Assembly: GCF_045038035.1 (NCBI RefSeq)
Contig: NZ_CP173427.1
Location: forward strand, 1,612,001-1,676,000
Direction of reading: 5' to 3'
DNA: 64,000 nucleotides
DNA from: Paenibacillus_F chitinolyticus_A
Lineage (GTDB): Bacteria; Bacillota; Bacilli; Paenibacillales; NBRC-103111
Positions within the stretch are counted from its first letter, which is position 1, and each line of letters opens with the position of its first letter. Below are positions 35,915 to 46,100 of this stretch, piece by piece. Under the pieces are notes generated by a model, which was not told where the DNA came from, made no database searches, and worked only from the letters and a program-made list of their open reading frames with translations. A program made the position numbers and the translations under genes.

Positions 35915-38900
35915 GTGAGCTTTCTGTCCGATCTTCAAACTATGTACGAAGCGGGAAGCGGGACCCTGACGCTGGATACGGCGAAGCTGGGCCCGACGGG
36001 CGAGACGCTCCGGCAGTTGACGGGAAGCAGGACGCTGACCGTGACCGGGGTACAGGCGGCTCCTGCGGAATCGGGGGGGATCGTTACGTTTGAAGGCGCC
36101 GGCCTTCAACTGGCCGGCAGCCCGCCGAGGATGTTTTTTCCGGCGAAGAAAACGGTTTCGGTTCGCGGCGCCGTATACGGGGCCGATTCGGAACCGGTGC
36201 TCGTGCTCTCGGTTTCGGTAACGCCGGACTGGCGCTTCGGGGATACGCTGCCCTGGCTGACGAACACGTTCTGGCAGGAGCTGGCACTGAAGCAGGGTAC
36301 GGACGCCAAGACGCCGAGATGGCTGATTGCCGCCGGAAAAGCCGCTGAACCCGAGCTGGGCCTCGACATGGACGGCGCCGTTTATTTCTATGGCACGCTG
36401 GACGGAACAAAAGGGCTGCTGCTGGAAGCGGACTGGGTGGTCGGCGAAGGTCCGCCCGCGTTCGGTCCCGTCGTTTTGCGGGACGCAGGTGCACCGGGCT
36501 TGTCGCTCGTTCTGAAGGTGCCGGATGACGGCGGCGGGTTATCCGGGCTTTTTCAGGCGATGAAAGTGCCCGTCGACGCCAGGCTCGTCCATGACCCTGC
36601 GGCAGCGGGTGCGCCGTCCGGGCTGGAAATCACGGCGACGATCCAGTGGAACGGGCAGCCGGTACGGATTACCTCGCTTATTCCGCCCGCGGGGGGAGGG
36701 ATTGCCGAGCTTTTCCTGGAAGGCCCGGTGGATCTTCCTTCCCCTGACGACATCGCCCATTGGTTCGGCGGCGTCAGCATCACGGAGTATCTTCCTCCGT
36801 CGTTTGAAAGCATGCTCGCGTCCGTCAAGATCGGACGTTTGGCGCTTGGTATAGGTCTTGGCTCCAGAAGCGTGGAGTACGTGAAGGCGACGCTTACCGC
36901 ACTTGAGGACAAGCCGCTGACTATCGTTCCCAAGTGGGTCGAAATCGGCGATATTGAGGCGGCCGTGGCGGTCCGGCGCCCGTTCGATCACCCGAGCGCT
37001 TCCTACAAAATGTCCGGTATTCTGGACATCGGGGGCGTCGATCTGCTCGTTTCGGCGAATCTGGTGCCCTCTCCGCGGATTCCCAATCTGTCGGTCGTCG
37101 TGCGGATGGAGCCGTGGAGCGAAATCGACCTCACGATGATCGCCGCCAAATTCGGGTTGCCGACGGGCGCGTACAAAATAGCGGTGGAGGAGTTCCAGAT
37201 GGGCGGCTCCACCGCCGGAACATACTTTATCCGGGCTGGCTTGGCCCAGCATCCGCTCGGAACGGGCCCGAACACGTTTGTAATGAACAATCTCGTGTTC
37301 GAACTGGATTACGACGGCCAGCCCAGCTTCAGTCTGGAGGGGACGATGACCATCGCCGGAGTGGACGCCCGTTTGTCGCTGGAGGCCGGCTCCGATGGTA
37401 CTTCCGGCGGCACGTCTCCGGGGGGCTGGACCATCGTGGTACAAGCGGGGAAAGAGAGCCCGATACCGATGGGGGAATTGCTGGACGATCTCGCGGCCAA
37501 ATTCGATGTGGGCATTCCTGCTCCCCTACGCGGGATGACGCTCAAAAATCTGGAGCTGAAGTACGCTTCCTCCGCTTCCGCGAACAGCTTCTTTTTTACG
37601 GTCGAGAGCGATTTTAAAGTTAATTCCGTACCCGTTGCCGTAACCTTGAGCATCCGCGTCGTTTCGAACCAGACCGGAACGGGCGATCCCGCCGAAGCGC
37701 GGTATGAGGCTTTTTTCGGCGGTCAAATCGTCATCGGAGGGCTGGAGTTCGACCTGCTGTTCGACCGGCAGGATCTGACGTCGCAGACCTTTATAGCGAC
37801 GTACAGCCGGAAAAGCGGCTCCCCGCCCGCCGTTTCCATCCGCGATCTGGTTGCGTCCCTGTCGCCGGAGCTGGCGGCGGAAATCTCGCAGAGCCTGGCG
37901 ATCGATCTCCGGGATGTGAAATTCGTTTTTTACAAGGATACAAAAGAGAGCAAGTTTGCCCTCGGGCTTGACCTTGACGCGCATGTAAGCTTGACCGATC
38001 TGCCTCTTATCGGCAAAGAGCTTCCCGCCGACGATACGATTGCCGTTCAGCAGCTGCAGATTTTGTACGCATCCGCCCCGTTCACGCCGGTCCAGGCGGC
38101 GCAGATCAACAAGCTGCTGCCTGGATCGGTTCATCCGCTGCCGTCGGGTGTGGAGGCGGGGCTGACCGCGGGCGCGGATCTTCGTTTCGGCGGGACGCCG
38201 CAAACGTTGTCTTTCGCGCTTATACCGGGGGGAGGGCAGAAACCGCCCGCTCTCCGGGAGCCCTTGGCCGCGGAAGCGTCCGGGCGGCAGGACCCGGCCA
38301 ATCCGGATACCCTGGCATCGCCCGCGGCATACGAGGCGGTGTCCGCACCGTCCGGCGGCCCGCTTGTCCCGGCTGTCTCGACATCTTCCGCTTCCTCGGG
38401 ATCCTCGGCCAAGTGGTTCCTTGTGCAGAAAACGTTCGGCCCGGTTTCGATAAACCGCCTGGGCATCGGTTACAGGGACGGGACCCTCTGGTTTATGCTG
38501 GACGGCTCTTTAGGCTTATCCGGCTTGACGATCAGTCTGGCCGGCATGGGTTTCGGTTCCCCGCTCGATCGTTTCGAACTTAAATTCCAGCTGCTCGGAA
38601 TCGGCGTGGACTACACTCAGACGCCTCTGGAAATCGGCGGCAGCTTTATGGAAGTCGTGCCCCCGCCGGCGGGCGCCCGGTTTATGTATGACGGGGCCGC
38701 AACGATCCGGACCGCCGATTTTGCCCTGGAAGCGCTCGGCTCGTACGCGCAAATGCTGGACGGCCAGCCGTCGCTCTTCGTGTTCGCAAATGTGGATACG
38801 CCGCTCGGCGGTCCTCCCGCACTGTTTGTGACCGGTTTGTCCGCCGGTTTCGGCTACAACAGGGACGTGATTATGCCCGCGCCGGAGGAAGTATTTGAAT

Positions 38901-40789
38901 TTCCGCTGCTCGCCCTGACTCGGGATTCGGGCCCTAAACTGTCGATGAACGAAGTGATGGCGCAGCTGGAAGGAACGCAGGAATACGCGCCCGGCAAGAA
39001 AAGGGCATGGATCCGTCCTCAAACCGGCGAGTACTGGCTGGCCGTGGGCGTCGATTTCTGGTCGTACGAGCTGCTGCATACCCGCGCCCTGCTTATCGCC
39101 AAATTCGGCAGGGAGCTGGAGCTGGCCCTGCTCGGGCTTTCCTCCATTCGTCTGCCCCAGGCGGGCAGCGCCATGTACGCTTACGCGGAGCTTCAGCTGG
39201 AAGCGGACTGGAAGCCGTCCGCCGGTTTCTTCGGGTTGACGGCTCTTTTAACTCCGAATTCGTTCCTGATCGATCCGAACTGTCATTTGACGGGAGGCTT
39301 CGCTTTCTATCTTTGGTACGAAGGGGAGAAGGAAGGCCAGTTTGTCGTCACCTTCGGCGGCTATCATCCGAGCTTCAAGCCTCCGTCCTTTTACCCGGCC
39401 GTGCCGCGGATCGGCTTCAATTGGGCGGTCAGCGACTATGTAAATATACACGGCGAAGCTTATTTCGCCCTGACTCCGGCTGCCGTTATGGCCGGCGGGG
39501 GGTTGGAAGTTCTTTTTCACGACGGCGATTTAAAAGCCTGGTTCACCGCCCGCGCGGATCTGCTGATCACCTTCCATCCGTTCCATTTCCAGGCGGGTAT
39601 CAGCGTGAACATCGGGGCCTCGTATCGTCTGGACCTGCTTTTCGTAACCAAAACGATCAGCGTCGAGCTGGGGGCATCCGTAGAGCTGTGGGGACCGCCG
39701 ACGGGCGGAAAGGCGCATGTACACTGGTGGGTCATCTCGTTCACGGTCGGATTCGGAGCCGACCGCTCGGAAGGGGACGAAACGCCGATTCAGTGGGACC
39801 AGTTCAAATCGCTGCTCCCTTCTCTGGACAACGTTTGCAAAATTACGGCCGTGACCGGTTTGACAGGCTCACTTTCTCCCGGCGGCTCGGGCACGGCTTT
39901 GAAATCAGGCAGCGAAGGTGCTGCGGGGAGGGGCGAGGAGAGCACGGCGGTGCCGCCGCTTCAGACGTATCATCCCTCTCAACCGTCTCAACCATCTGAA
40001 GCGTCTCAACCATCTGAAGCGTCTCAGCCATCTCAACTGTGTGAACCGTCCCGGTCATCCGGACCGTCTTCCCTGGCCGAACCGCCGGGGCCTTCCCCGT
40101 CTCAACCGGGGCCGGATATTTGGCTGGTTCGTGCGGGCTCCTTCAGCTTTACGACACAGACGGCGATCCCGGCCAGTCATTTCACGGCGGGCCAAGCAAT
40201 GAGCCCGGTGGCAGACCCGGAATATCCGGAAGCCTACCCCGTACAAATCCGGACAATGGACAAAACGAACGTCTCGTCCGAGCATCACCTGACGGTCGAA
40301 AAAGACGGTTCGGATCACGACATTTCCGGATGGCGGCTCGTTCCGTATTATCGCAACATGCCGACGGCGCTTTGGGGAGAGCCGCTTAAGGATGCGGACG
40401 GCCGGTTTATGCGCAATCCGCAGGTGCCGGGCAGCGACACGACGCGGAATACACCCGCGGGCTTAACGGTTACCCCTCCCGCGTCGAAGCTGGGCTATTC
40501 GGCGGCAGGCCTGCAGGCGGACCTGCTCGCTTACGATGACGTGGTGCCGCAGGGGCGGCTCCCGTTCGAACGCGGAGGGGCCGTGAATACCGATTATGCG
40601 CCCGTTCCGGCAGATACGACACCGGGGGATATCGCGGGAGTTATGGGGCCGTCCGCGGCAAACCGGGCCGCCATATTTGCGGCGTTGCAGGACATGCAGG
40701 CCTACAGCGGCACGAACGGACCTTTGCCCCGTCTTGCCGAAGAAGCGGGAGATCTCTTTACCGATTCTCCCATGCAGGTGAAGCCGTGA
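35915..40789 (+). CDS. giant protein with DUF6603-like region
   Basis: About 1624 residues from the GTG at 35915, preferred because AAGGAGG lies eight bases before it; a GTG at 35909 is too close. No signal peptide or transmembrane helix. The first 800 residues are predominantly beta-rich, with repeated IGGV-like and LDLDG-like strands. A region at about 830-1300 (LGIGYRDGTLWFMLDG, then GLSAGFGYNRD and WWVISFTVGFGADRSEG) matches the general pattern of DUF6603 proteins. A Ser/Pro/Gln linker at about 1350-1410 follows and then a C-terminal domain. The family is uncharacterised. Large soluble beta proteins of this type may be structural or surface-exposed. The next start lies within its end region (stop at 40789, next ATG at 40804). 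Confidence 0.75.
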   Translation: MSFLSDLQTMYEAGSGTLTLDTAKLGPTGETLRQLTGSRTLTVTGVQAAPAESGGIVTFEGAGLQLAGSPPRMFFPAKKTVSVRGAVYGADSEPVLVLSVSVTPDWRFGDTLPWLTNTFWQELALKQGTDAKTPRWLIAAGKAAEPELGLDMDGAVYFYGTLDGTKGLLLEADWVVGEGPPAFGPVVLRDAGAPGLSLVLKVPDDGGGLSGLFQAMKVPVDARLVHDPAAAGAPSGLEITATIQWNGQPVRITSLIPPAGGGIAELFLEGPVDLPSPDDIAHWFGGVSITEYLPPSFESMLASVKIGRLALGIGLGSRSVEYVKATLTALEDKPLTIVPKWVEIGDIEAAVAVRRPFDHPSASYKMSGILDIGGVDLLVSANLVPSPRIPNLSVVVRMEPWSEIDLTMIAAKFGLPTGAYKIAVEEFQMGGSTAGTYFIRAGLAQHPLGTGPNTFVMNNLVFELDYDGQPSFSLEGTMTIAGVDARLSLEAGSDGTSGGTSPGGWTIVVQAGKESPIPMGELLDDLAAKFDVGIPAPLRGMTLKNLELKYASSASANSFFFTVESDFKVNSVPVAVTLSIRVVSNQTGTGDPAEARYEAFFGGQIVIGGLEFDLLFDRQDLTSQTFIATYSRKSGSPPAVSIRDLVASLSPELAAEISQSLAIDLRDVKFVFYKDTKESKFALGLDLDAHVSLTDLPLIGKELPADDTIAVQQLQILYASAPFTPVQAAQINKLLPGSVHPLPSGVEAGLTAGADLRFGGTPQTLSFALIPGGGQKPPALREPLAAEASGRQDPANPDTLASPAAYEAVSAPSGGPLVPAVSTSSASSGSSAKWFLVQKTFGPVSINRLGIGYRDGTLWFMLDGSLGLSGLTISLAGMGFGSPLDRFELKFQLLGIGVDYTQTPLEIGGSFMEVVPPPAGARFMYDGAATIRTADFALEALGSYAQMLDGQPSLFVFANVDTPLGGPPALFVTGLSAGFGYNRDVIMPAPEEVFEFPLLALTRDSGPKLSMNEVMAQLEGTQEYAPGKKRAWIRPQTGEYWLAVGVDFWSYELLHTRALLIAKFGRELELALLGLSSIRLPQAGSAMYAYAELQLEADWKPSAGFFGLTALLTPNSFLIDPNCHLTGGFAFYLWYEGEKEGQFVVTFGGYHPSFKPPSFYPAVPRIGFNWAVSDYVNIHGEAYFALTPAAVMAGGGLEVLFHDGDLKAWFTARADLLITFHPFHFQAGISVNIGASYRLDLLFVTKTISVELGASVELWGPPTGGKAHVHWWVISFTVGFGADRSEGDETPIQWDQFKSLLPSLDNVCKITAVTGLTGSLSPGGSGTALKSGSEGAAGRGEESTAVPPLQTYHPSQPSQPSEASQPSEASQPSQLCEPSRSSGPSSLAEPPGPSPSQPGPDIWLVRAGSFSFTTQTAIPASHFTAGQAMSPVADPEYPEAYPVQIRTMDKTNVSSEHHLTVEKDGSDHDISGWRLVPYYRNMPTALWGEPLKDADGRFMRNPQVPGSDTTRNTPAGLTVTPPASKLGYSAAGLQADLLAYDDVVPQGRLPFERGGAVNTDYAPVPADTTPGDIAGVMGPSAANRAAIFAALQDMQAYSGTNGPLPRLAEEAGDLFTDSPMQVKP
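39986..40039 (+). repeat. 18-base tandem repeat in the giant gene
   Basis: Two identical 18-base units (39986-40003 and 40004-40021) and a third diverged copy (40022-40039). Encodes SQPSEA-type hexapeptides in the linker. It may vary in copy number. Confidence 0.8.
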
Positions 40790-40803
40790 AAGGAGCGGAG
40801 AAC

Positions 40804-43152
40804 ATGAGTGACGAACCCCAGCAGGGTCAAATCCGGTTTTATGATCATGATTTACCCGGCTTACCCGCCGGAAATTACAAGGTAACCGTGAAGCAGTCCG
40901 TGCAGGATATCGGGATGACCGCTCAGGAACAGGCCCTTCTGACGGCCGAACAGCCTTTTATCGTGCACGCCCCGCAGTTTGCGATCGATCCTTCAGAGAT
41001 ACACAGCTTGGTGCCGCCCGCGGGCAGCACCGGCAAATTTGCCGACGAGCTTCCGCACCTGGTGCTGAATACACGGGTTTTGCCGTGGGAGCGTGAGATG
41101 AGCGGGCCGAACATCCCCTGGCTTGCTCTGCTTCTCTTCCAGGAAGGGGAGCTTCTGTCCGGACCTGCGGACAGGACAGATGCCGAAACGCTGGCCATCC
41201 GCTCGACGGCCGGCGAATTTATGGGGCTGAAAAACAGCCCCGACGTGTATGTTCCCCCGGATTTGGTCCGGGAGGCGGACGTAACCGACGGCCAGACCTG
41301 TTTTTACATTCAAATGGATGCCGGTGTGTTCCGGTCGATCATTCCTCAACTGAATGAGCTGCCTTATTTGACGCACGTCAGGGAGTTAAATACGCAGGAT
41401 AAAGCAGCCGGACATGAGGAAGACGGGTGGTACAGCGTCGTGACGGGCAACCGTTTTCCTTATGCGCAGGAGACCGATGAAGGCGGCTCCAAAAACATTG
41501 TTCATCTCGTATCGCTGGAAAAATTCGACGATCTTCTGCAGCCCGGCGCAAAGCCGCCTAAAGAGAAAATCGCCCTGTTGTCCCTGGCGAGGTGGACGTT
41601 CCGCTGCCGCCCCGACAGCAAGGAAGATTTCGCGGGCCTCATGCATCGCCTGGTAGCCGAGGAAATGTCCGGCTCCGCGTACGATCCCGGCGCTTTGCTG
41701 CTCCGGCTGCCGCAGGGGGCGGACGGAGGGGAGGAGCGGACAGCGCCGCAGGACGACGCGGCCGGCGCCGAAGCGAGGAAGCGGCTGCGCTGCGGTTATG
41801 TGCCCCTTCCGTTCCATATCCGGAGCGGGGAGGATACCTTCGCCTGGTACCGGGGGCCGCTCGCTCCGGTCCGGCCGGCTCCCTTTCTGCCTGCGGAACC
41901 GCTGCTCACGGCGGACGCGGCCTTGATTTACGACAAGGCGAACGGCTTGTTTGACGCCTCTTTGGCGGCCGCCTGGCAGATCGGGCGCAGTCTCGCATTG
42001 TCCGACACCACGTTCGGCTCGCTGCTCCTGGATTACCGCCGCCGCTGCCACCGGCTGACAGACCTGCTGTATCACCGGTTGGAGGCTTTGGGACTGACGG
42101 ACACGGCCGATTTGAAGGAGCTCGCGCAATCCGGCTTGATGCGGGAAGCGCTGCTCGACGCGATGAAGGGGGATTTGCTGGAGCAAATCCCAAAGCCGCC
42201 ACTTTACGGTTTGCCGCAGGACGACCCGCCGCGGAATCTTTCCGCGCGCCGGCAGTTGTCCCAGGCAGGCACCGGCGGGAGCCCCGTCGCCGCGCTGCAG
42301 CAATTTTTGGCCGGAGATGAGGTCAAAGAGGCGGTAGCGGAGCTGACGCGGGACGATCTGGAGCCGATTGCGCTGTGGCTTGCCCACAAGCTTCTGCTGT
42401 ACGACGTACCGTTCTATTACCTGGTACCGGAAGAGCGAATGCTGCCGTCCGAATCCATCCGGTTTTTCTACCTGGATTCGAACTGGCTGGACGCCATGCT
42501 GGACGGGATGCTGGCGGTCGCGGTGCATTCCAGCCGCGATTCGTTTACGTACGGGATGACCAAAGGAACGATCCGGGCGGCGGCCGAAGCGGCCGCGCAA
42601 ACCGTCCGCACCCGTCAAGGAGATGAGCGGAGCGCGGCGCCAGGCGGGGAAGCCCTGCCCTTGGCGGGCTTCCTGCTCCGGTCCGCTGCGGTTGCCGGAT
42701 GGCCGGGGCTTGCTGTGCGCGCCTTCGACGCCGGGGGCCTTCCGCTCGGGATCGCCCGTCTGGAGCGGCTTTCGTCCAGCGTGCTGCTCGCCTTATTCCG
42801 CGGCATCCCGGACCGGATCGAGCTAAGCGAGCCCCAGGAAGGATTCCAGTTCGGCCTGAACGAGGAAGGGGAAATCAATTTGCGCAGCGTGCTTCCGGAC
42901 CGTTCCGGATCTCCCTTCGGTTCGGAATTGAATATCCATTTGCCGGTTCGCGACCGTCATTTGAGACCGGGACGAATTCTGGACTTGCGGCCCGACCAGG
43001 CGGACGGGCTTGTGCAGCAGTCGGCCGATGCGATCAAGCAAGCGCTGGAATTGGAACAATTGACGCTGAACCCTTCCGATTTCGCCCTGCAGATGGTTAA
43101 ATCTCCGGAGCGCATCGTGTTTCAACCGGGCATGGCAGTTAAGCCGCAGTAG
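40804..43152 (+). CDS. large uncharacterised protein of the DUF6603 block
   Basis: 782 residues from the ATG at 40804 (GAAAGGAGCGGAG upstream). No signal peptide, membrane helix or known motif. Segments such as PWLALLLFQEGEL and ESIRFFYLDSNWLDAMLDG look like structured soluble domains, rich in Leu and Asp; a Pro-Pro-rich linker occurs in the middle. The gene is 14 bases upstream of the next large gene, so the two are surely co-transcribed. No function can be assigned. Confidence 0.7.
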   Translation: MSDEPQQGQIRFYDHDLPGLPAGNYKVTVKQSVQDIGMTAQEQALLTAEQPFIVHAPQFAIDPSEIHSLVPPAGSTGKFADELPHLVLNTRVLPWEREMSGPNIPWLALLLFQEGELLSGPADRTDAETLAIRSTAGEFMGLKNSPDVYVPPDLVREADVTDGQTCFYIQMDAGVFRSIIPQLNELPYLTHVRELNTQDKAAGHEEDGWYSVVTGNRFPYAQETDEGGSKNIVHLVSLEKFDDLLQPGAKPPKEKIALLSLARWTFRCRPDSKEDFAGLMHRLVAEEMSGSAYDPGALLLRLPQGADGGEERTAPQDDAAGAEARKRLRCGYVPLPFHIRSGEDTFAWYRGPLAPVRPAPFLPAEPLLTADAALIYDKANGLFDASLAAAWQIGRSLALSDTTFGSLLLDYRRRCHRLTDLLYHRLEALGLTDTADLKELAQSGLMREALLDAMKGDLLEQIPKPPLYGLPQDDPPRNLSARRQLSQAGTGGSPVAALQQFLAGDEVKEAVAELTRDDLEPIALWLAHKLLLYDVPFYYLVPEERMLPSESIRFFYLDSNWLDAMLDGMLAVAVHSSRDSFTYGMTKGTIRAAAEAAAQTVRTRQGDERSAAPGGEALPLAGFLLRSAAVAGWPGLAVRAFDAGGLPLGIARLERLSSSVLLALFRGIPDRIELSEPQEGFQFGLNEEGEINLRSVLPDRSGSPFGSELNIHLPVRDRHLRPGRILDLRPDQADGLVQQSADAIKQALELEQLTLNPSDFALQMVKSPERIVFQPGMAVKPQ

Positions 43153-43166
43153 AGTGGAGGAAAATC

Positions 43167-46100
43167 ATGGATAATTCAACCTTATTGGTTCCCATCGACG
43201 TCAGTGCTCTTGCGGTTAACGCGTATGTCTGGGCCAACCAGCCTTTCCGGCGCTGGGAGCACAATTATACTCAGGTCAAAAGCTTCGGAAGCTCCGAACC
43301 CGATCCGACGGACCGGGGCGGGGGCTTCGCGGGAAATCCGGACGATCATACCGGCGTTTACGTACACTGGACGCTTCCCGACGCGTTAAAACACGGTGTC
43401 CAGGACCCGGTCACAAGGCGCGTGGAATTCCCCCTGGTCCCGAACCGCTGGCTCATCGTGCGCTTCGGCGGAACTTCCGCCGGTCGCGTATCCAAGGCTT
43501 ATCTTGTGGAAAGCGACGCACCCGGCGGAGCCGGTTCGGCGCCTTATGTTTTTGATCCGGCCGTTATAGAAGCGTGGAAAGGAAGCAAGGACCCCTTGCG
43601 CCAGCAGGCTGGCGGTCGGCTGGGCGGCAGCGGCCGGCAAATCGCGGATGTGCTCGGACAAGTATTCGACCTGAGCGGCTGGTCGGAAAAAGGCATCGAG
43701 CAGCTGTTCGTTAAAGCCGTCGCTCCGGGCAATCCGCTTTTCAGCGCGTTTCAAAGCCACTGCAGCCAGGTGTTTTCCTTCCGGGATCCATTGGATGATG
43801 CCGAGCCGGAGTGCGCGGTGAGTTATCTGGTGGCCGGCTGGTATTCCAATCATGCGGAAGATCCCCTGCAAAAATGCCAAAGCGCGAAGCCTTCCGGAAG
43901 CTCTCCGGCCGACGCTTACAAACGGCAGCTTGCGGAGTTTTCGTGGACGGTTCGGAAAACCGCTCCTACAGGATCCGCGGACGGCTCAGCCGTGCCGGAC
44001 GGCGAGGTCCCGCAGGCCAGCTTGTATCATGGCATGGTGCTTGGCGTGAAGTGGAGCCGCGCGGGCGTGCTGCCGACGGTCAAGGACAAATACAAAGATC
44101 CCGCGGGCAAAGGGATACATGTGGCGGTCGGAAATACGTCGGCCGATGCCTTTAAAGCGATGATCGGGCGCCAGCTGAACGACCGTGCCAAGAACGGCGA
44201 CGTCAAGGCGCAGCAGCTGCTTGCGAAGATGCCCGACGCGGCCGGCCTGCTCGAAGCGTTTCAGTACGATATGCTTCATATACTCGACCAGCCGAGCGGC
44301 TGGGATCTTCTTGATCTCCGTATCCGCCAGGAATGGTTCGGCTCAAAGCCGGGCGGATACCGGTGGACGGTCGTGGATGCGGAGTCCGACCGGCCGGACA
44401 GCCTCGAAGAACGTCCACCGGAAGAGTGGCTCACGGCGCTGAACGTTACGCAAGCGGCGCTGGACGAAAAGCTGAATGAATTGAAAGCCGCCCGGAGGCG
44501 GCTCTACGATACGTGGTGGAAACGGGGGAAATTCGAATCTTATCCGGCATTCGCACGGCCGGACGGTTTGACGGAAGATCAATTCGCAAAGGCTCTCTCC
44601 GCCGAAAACGATCCGTCCTACGATTCGTCCAAGCCTGAGGGACCGGACAATATCGCCAGCCTGCCGAGGAAGATCATGGATCTCTTCGGCGAGGCAGGCT
44701 CCTTGGCCGGCCAAGGTGTGCCCCAACCGGCGGAAGGGGACGGCCGGACCCCGGAAGAGGCGCTGGCGGCCGGGATCGAAGCTTTCGAGCGGGCGAAACG
44801 TGCCCAAGGCGAACTGGACGCGGACCGGAACCTTAAGCCGGTGGCAGGCCCCCGCTACTGGCGGGCCAATGATCCCGTCGTCTTCATCAGCGGGGCGGGC
44901 AGTACGGGCCGGATAAGCGGACCGGACAGTTCTTTGTCCTGCCGCTTGCCGGCGCAAATCGTCGGCGGGATCGTCAGCGGCGCCGACAGCGTGACGGCGG
45001 TTGAGCTGGCATCTGCGCTGCCCAAGCTTCCGCTGAGTCTGTCGGAACTGGCCTCCGCTCTTCAGGGCGATTATATCCCGCCGGAGACTGCCTTGCGGCT
45101 CGCCGGAGCTGTCGGTTTGCTGCTGGCCGAGTTTTTCCTGCTCGATCCGGACAACGCTCCGGTCATTTCCGCGGGTCATCCCGCGCTCACCCGGGAAATA
45201 ATTGCGGAGCACGATCCCGCCCATTTTCAGGGCATACTTCCCGCCTTCCTTCCGAAAGGCTGGCAGCAGCCATGGAATCCGCTCCTGCTGAAATGGGTGG
45301 CGGACTGGTATCCGATCGGGCATGCCAACTGGACGTTCGACGGAACGGATTACCGGTACGACGGCAAAGCCTACGGTTCGAACGACCGGCAGATCGGGGG
45401 AGACATTTTGCTGACGCCGCAGACAAGCTTTCTTTTCCGCGACCGGTTGAAAAAGCTTGTCCGTACCCGTCCAAGCGAAGCGGAAGATACGGACGAAGGG
45501 CTGCTGGACCAGCTCGACGACCTAATCGACGATATCGACGACTGGGACTTTATCTCGCAGTCGCTTGGCGGTTTCGGGAGCCAGCTCGCTTTGCGCGATA
45601 CGCGTGTAAACCGGGCGCCGGATCCCGGATTGACCTTTACGTTCAAGGACGGCGGGCAAAAAACGCTGGCGGATCTCGTCGGCGACGAATATCACGATCT
45701 CCCTTACATCCGCTCGACCGGCGATACGCTGGAATTCCAGGGAGTCCGGCAGGGTCAGTTCGCCTTCGCCTATTTAGCCGTGTACGACGCGTTCGGGCAA
45801 GTGCTGGAGGTGATCGGCGATTCGGGGCTCAGCCGTTCCGACGTGTTTGAGCCGATTTTGTCGGAAGGCCTTGTGCCGGACGCGCCGATCGAGGCGCGGA
45901 ATGCCCAGCGGTTCATCCAGCTTCCGCCGAGGCCGAACCAGCACATCCGCCTCGAATTCCGCCTTGTTGATGCGCGGGATCCGGGGAGATTTGCCGACCT
46001 GGACAGCGCGGCGAACCCCGTTGCGGGCTGGCTGCTCCCGAATCATCTCAACGGCTCGGTATCCGTGTACGATGCGCAGGGCGGTGCTGTCGGTGACGTC

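Noticed and set aside
41386..42618. Long minus-strand frame opposite the 782-residue gene
   Set aside because: Composition is Arg/Gln/Pro-rich as expected for antisense of high-GC coding sequence; no ribosome site.
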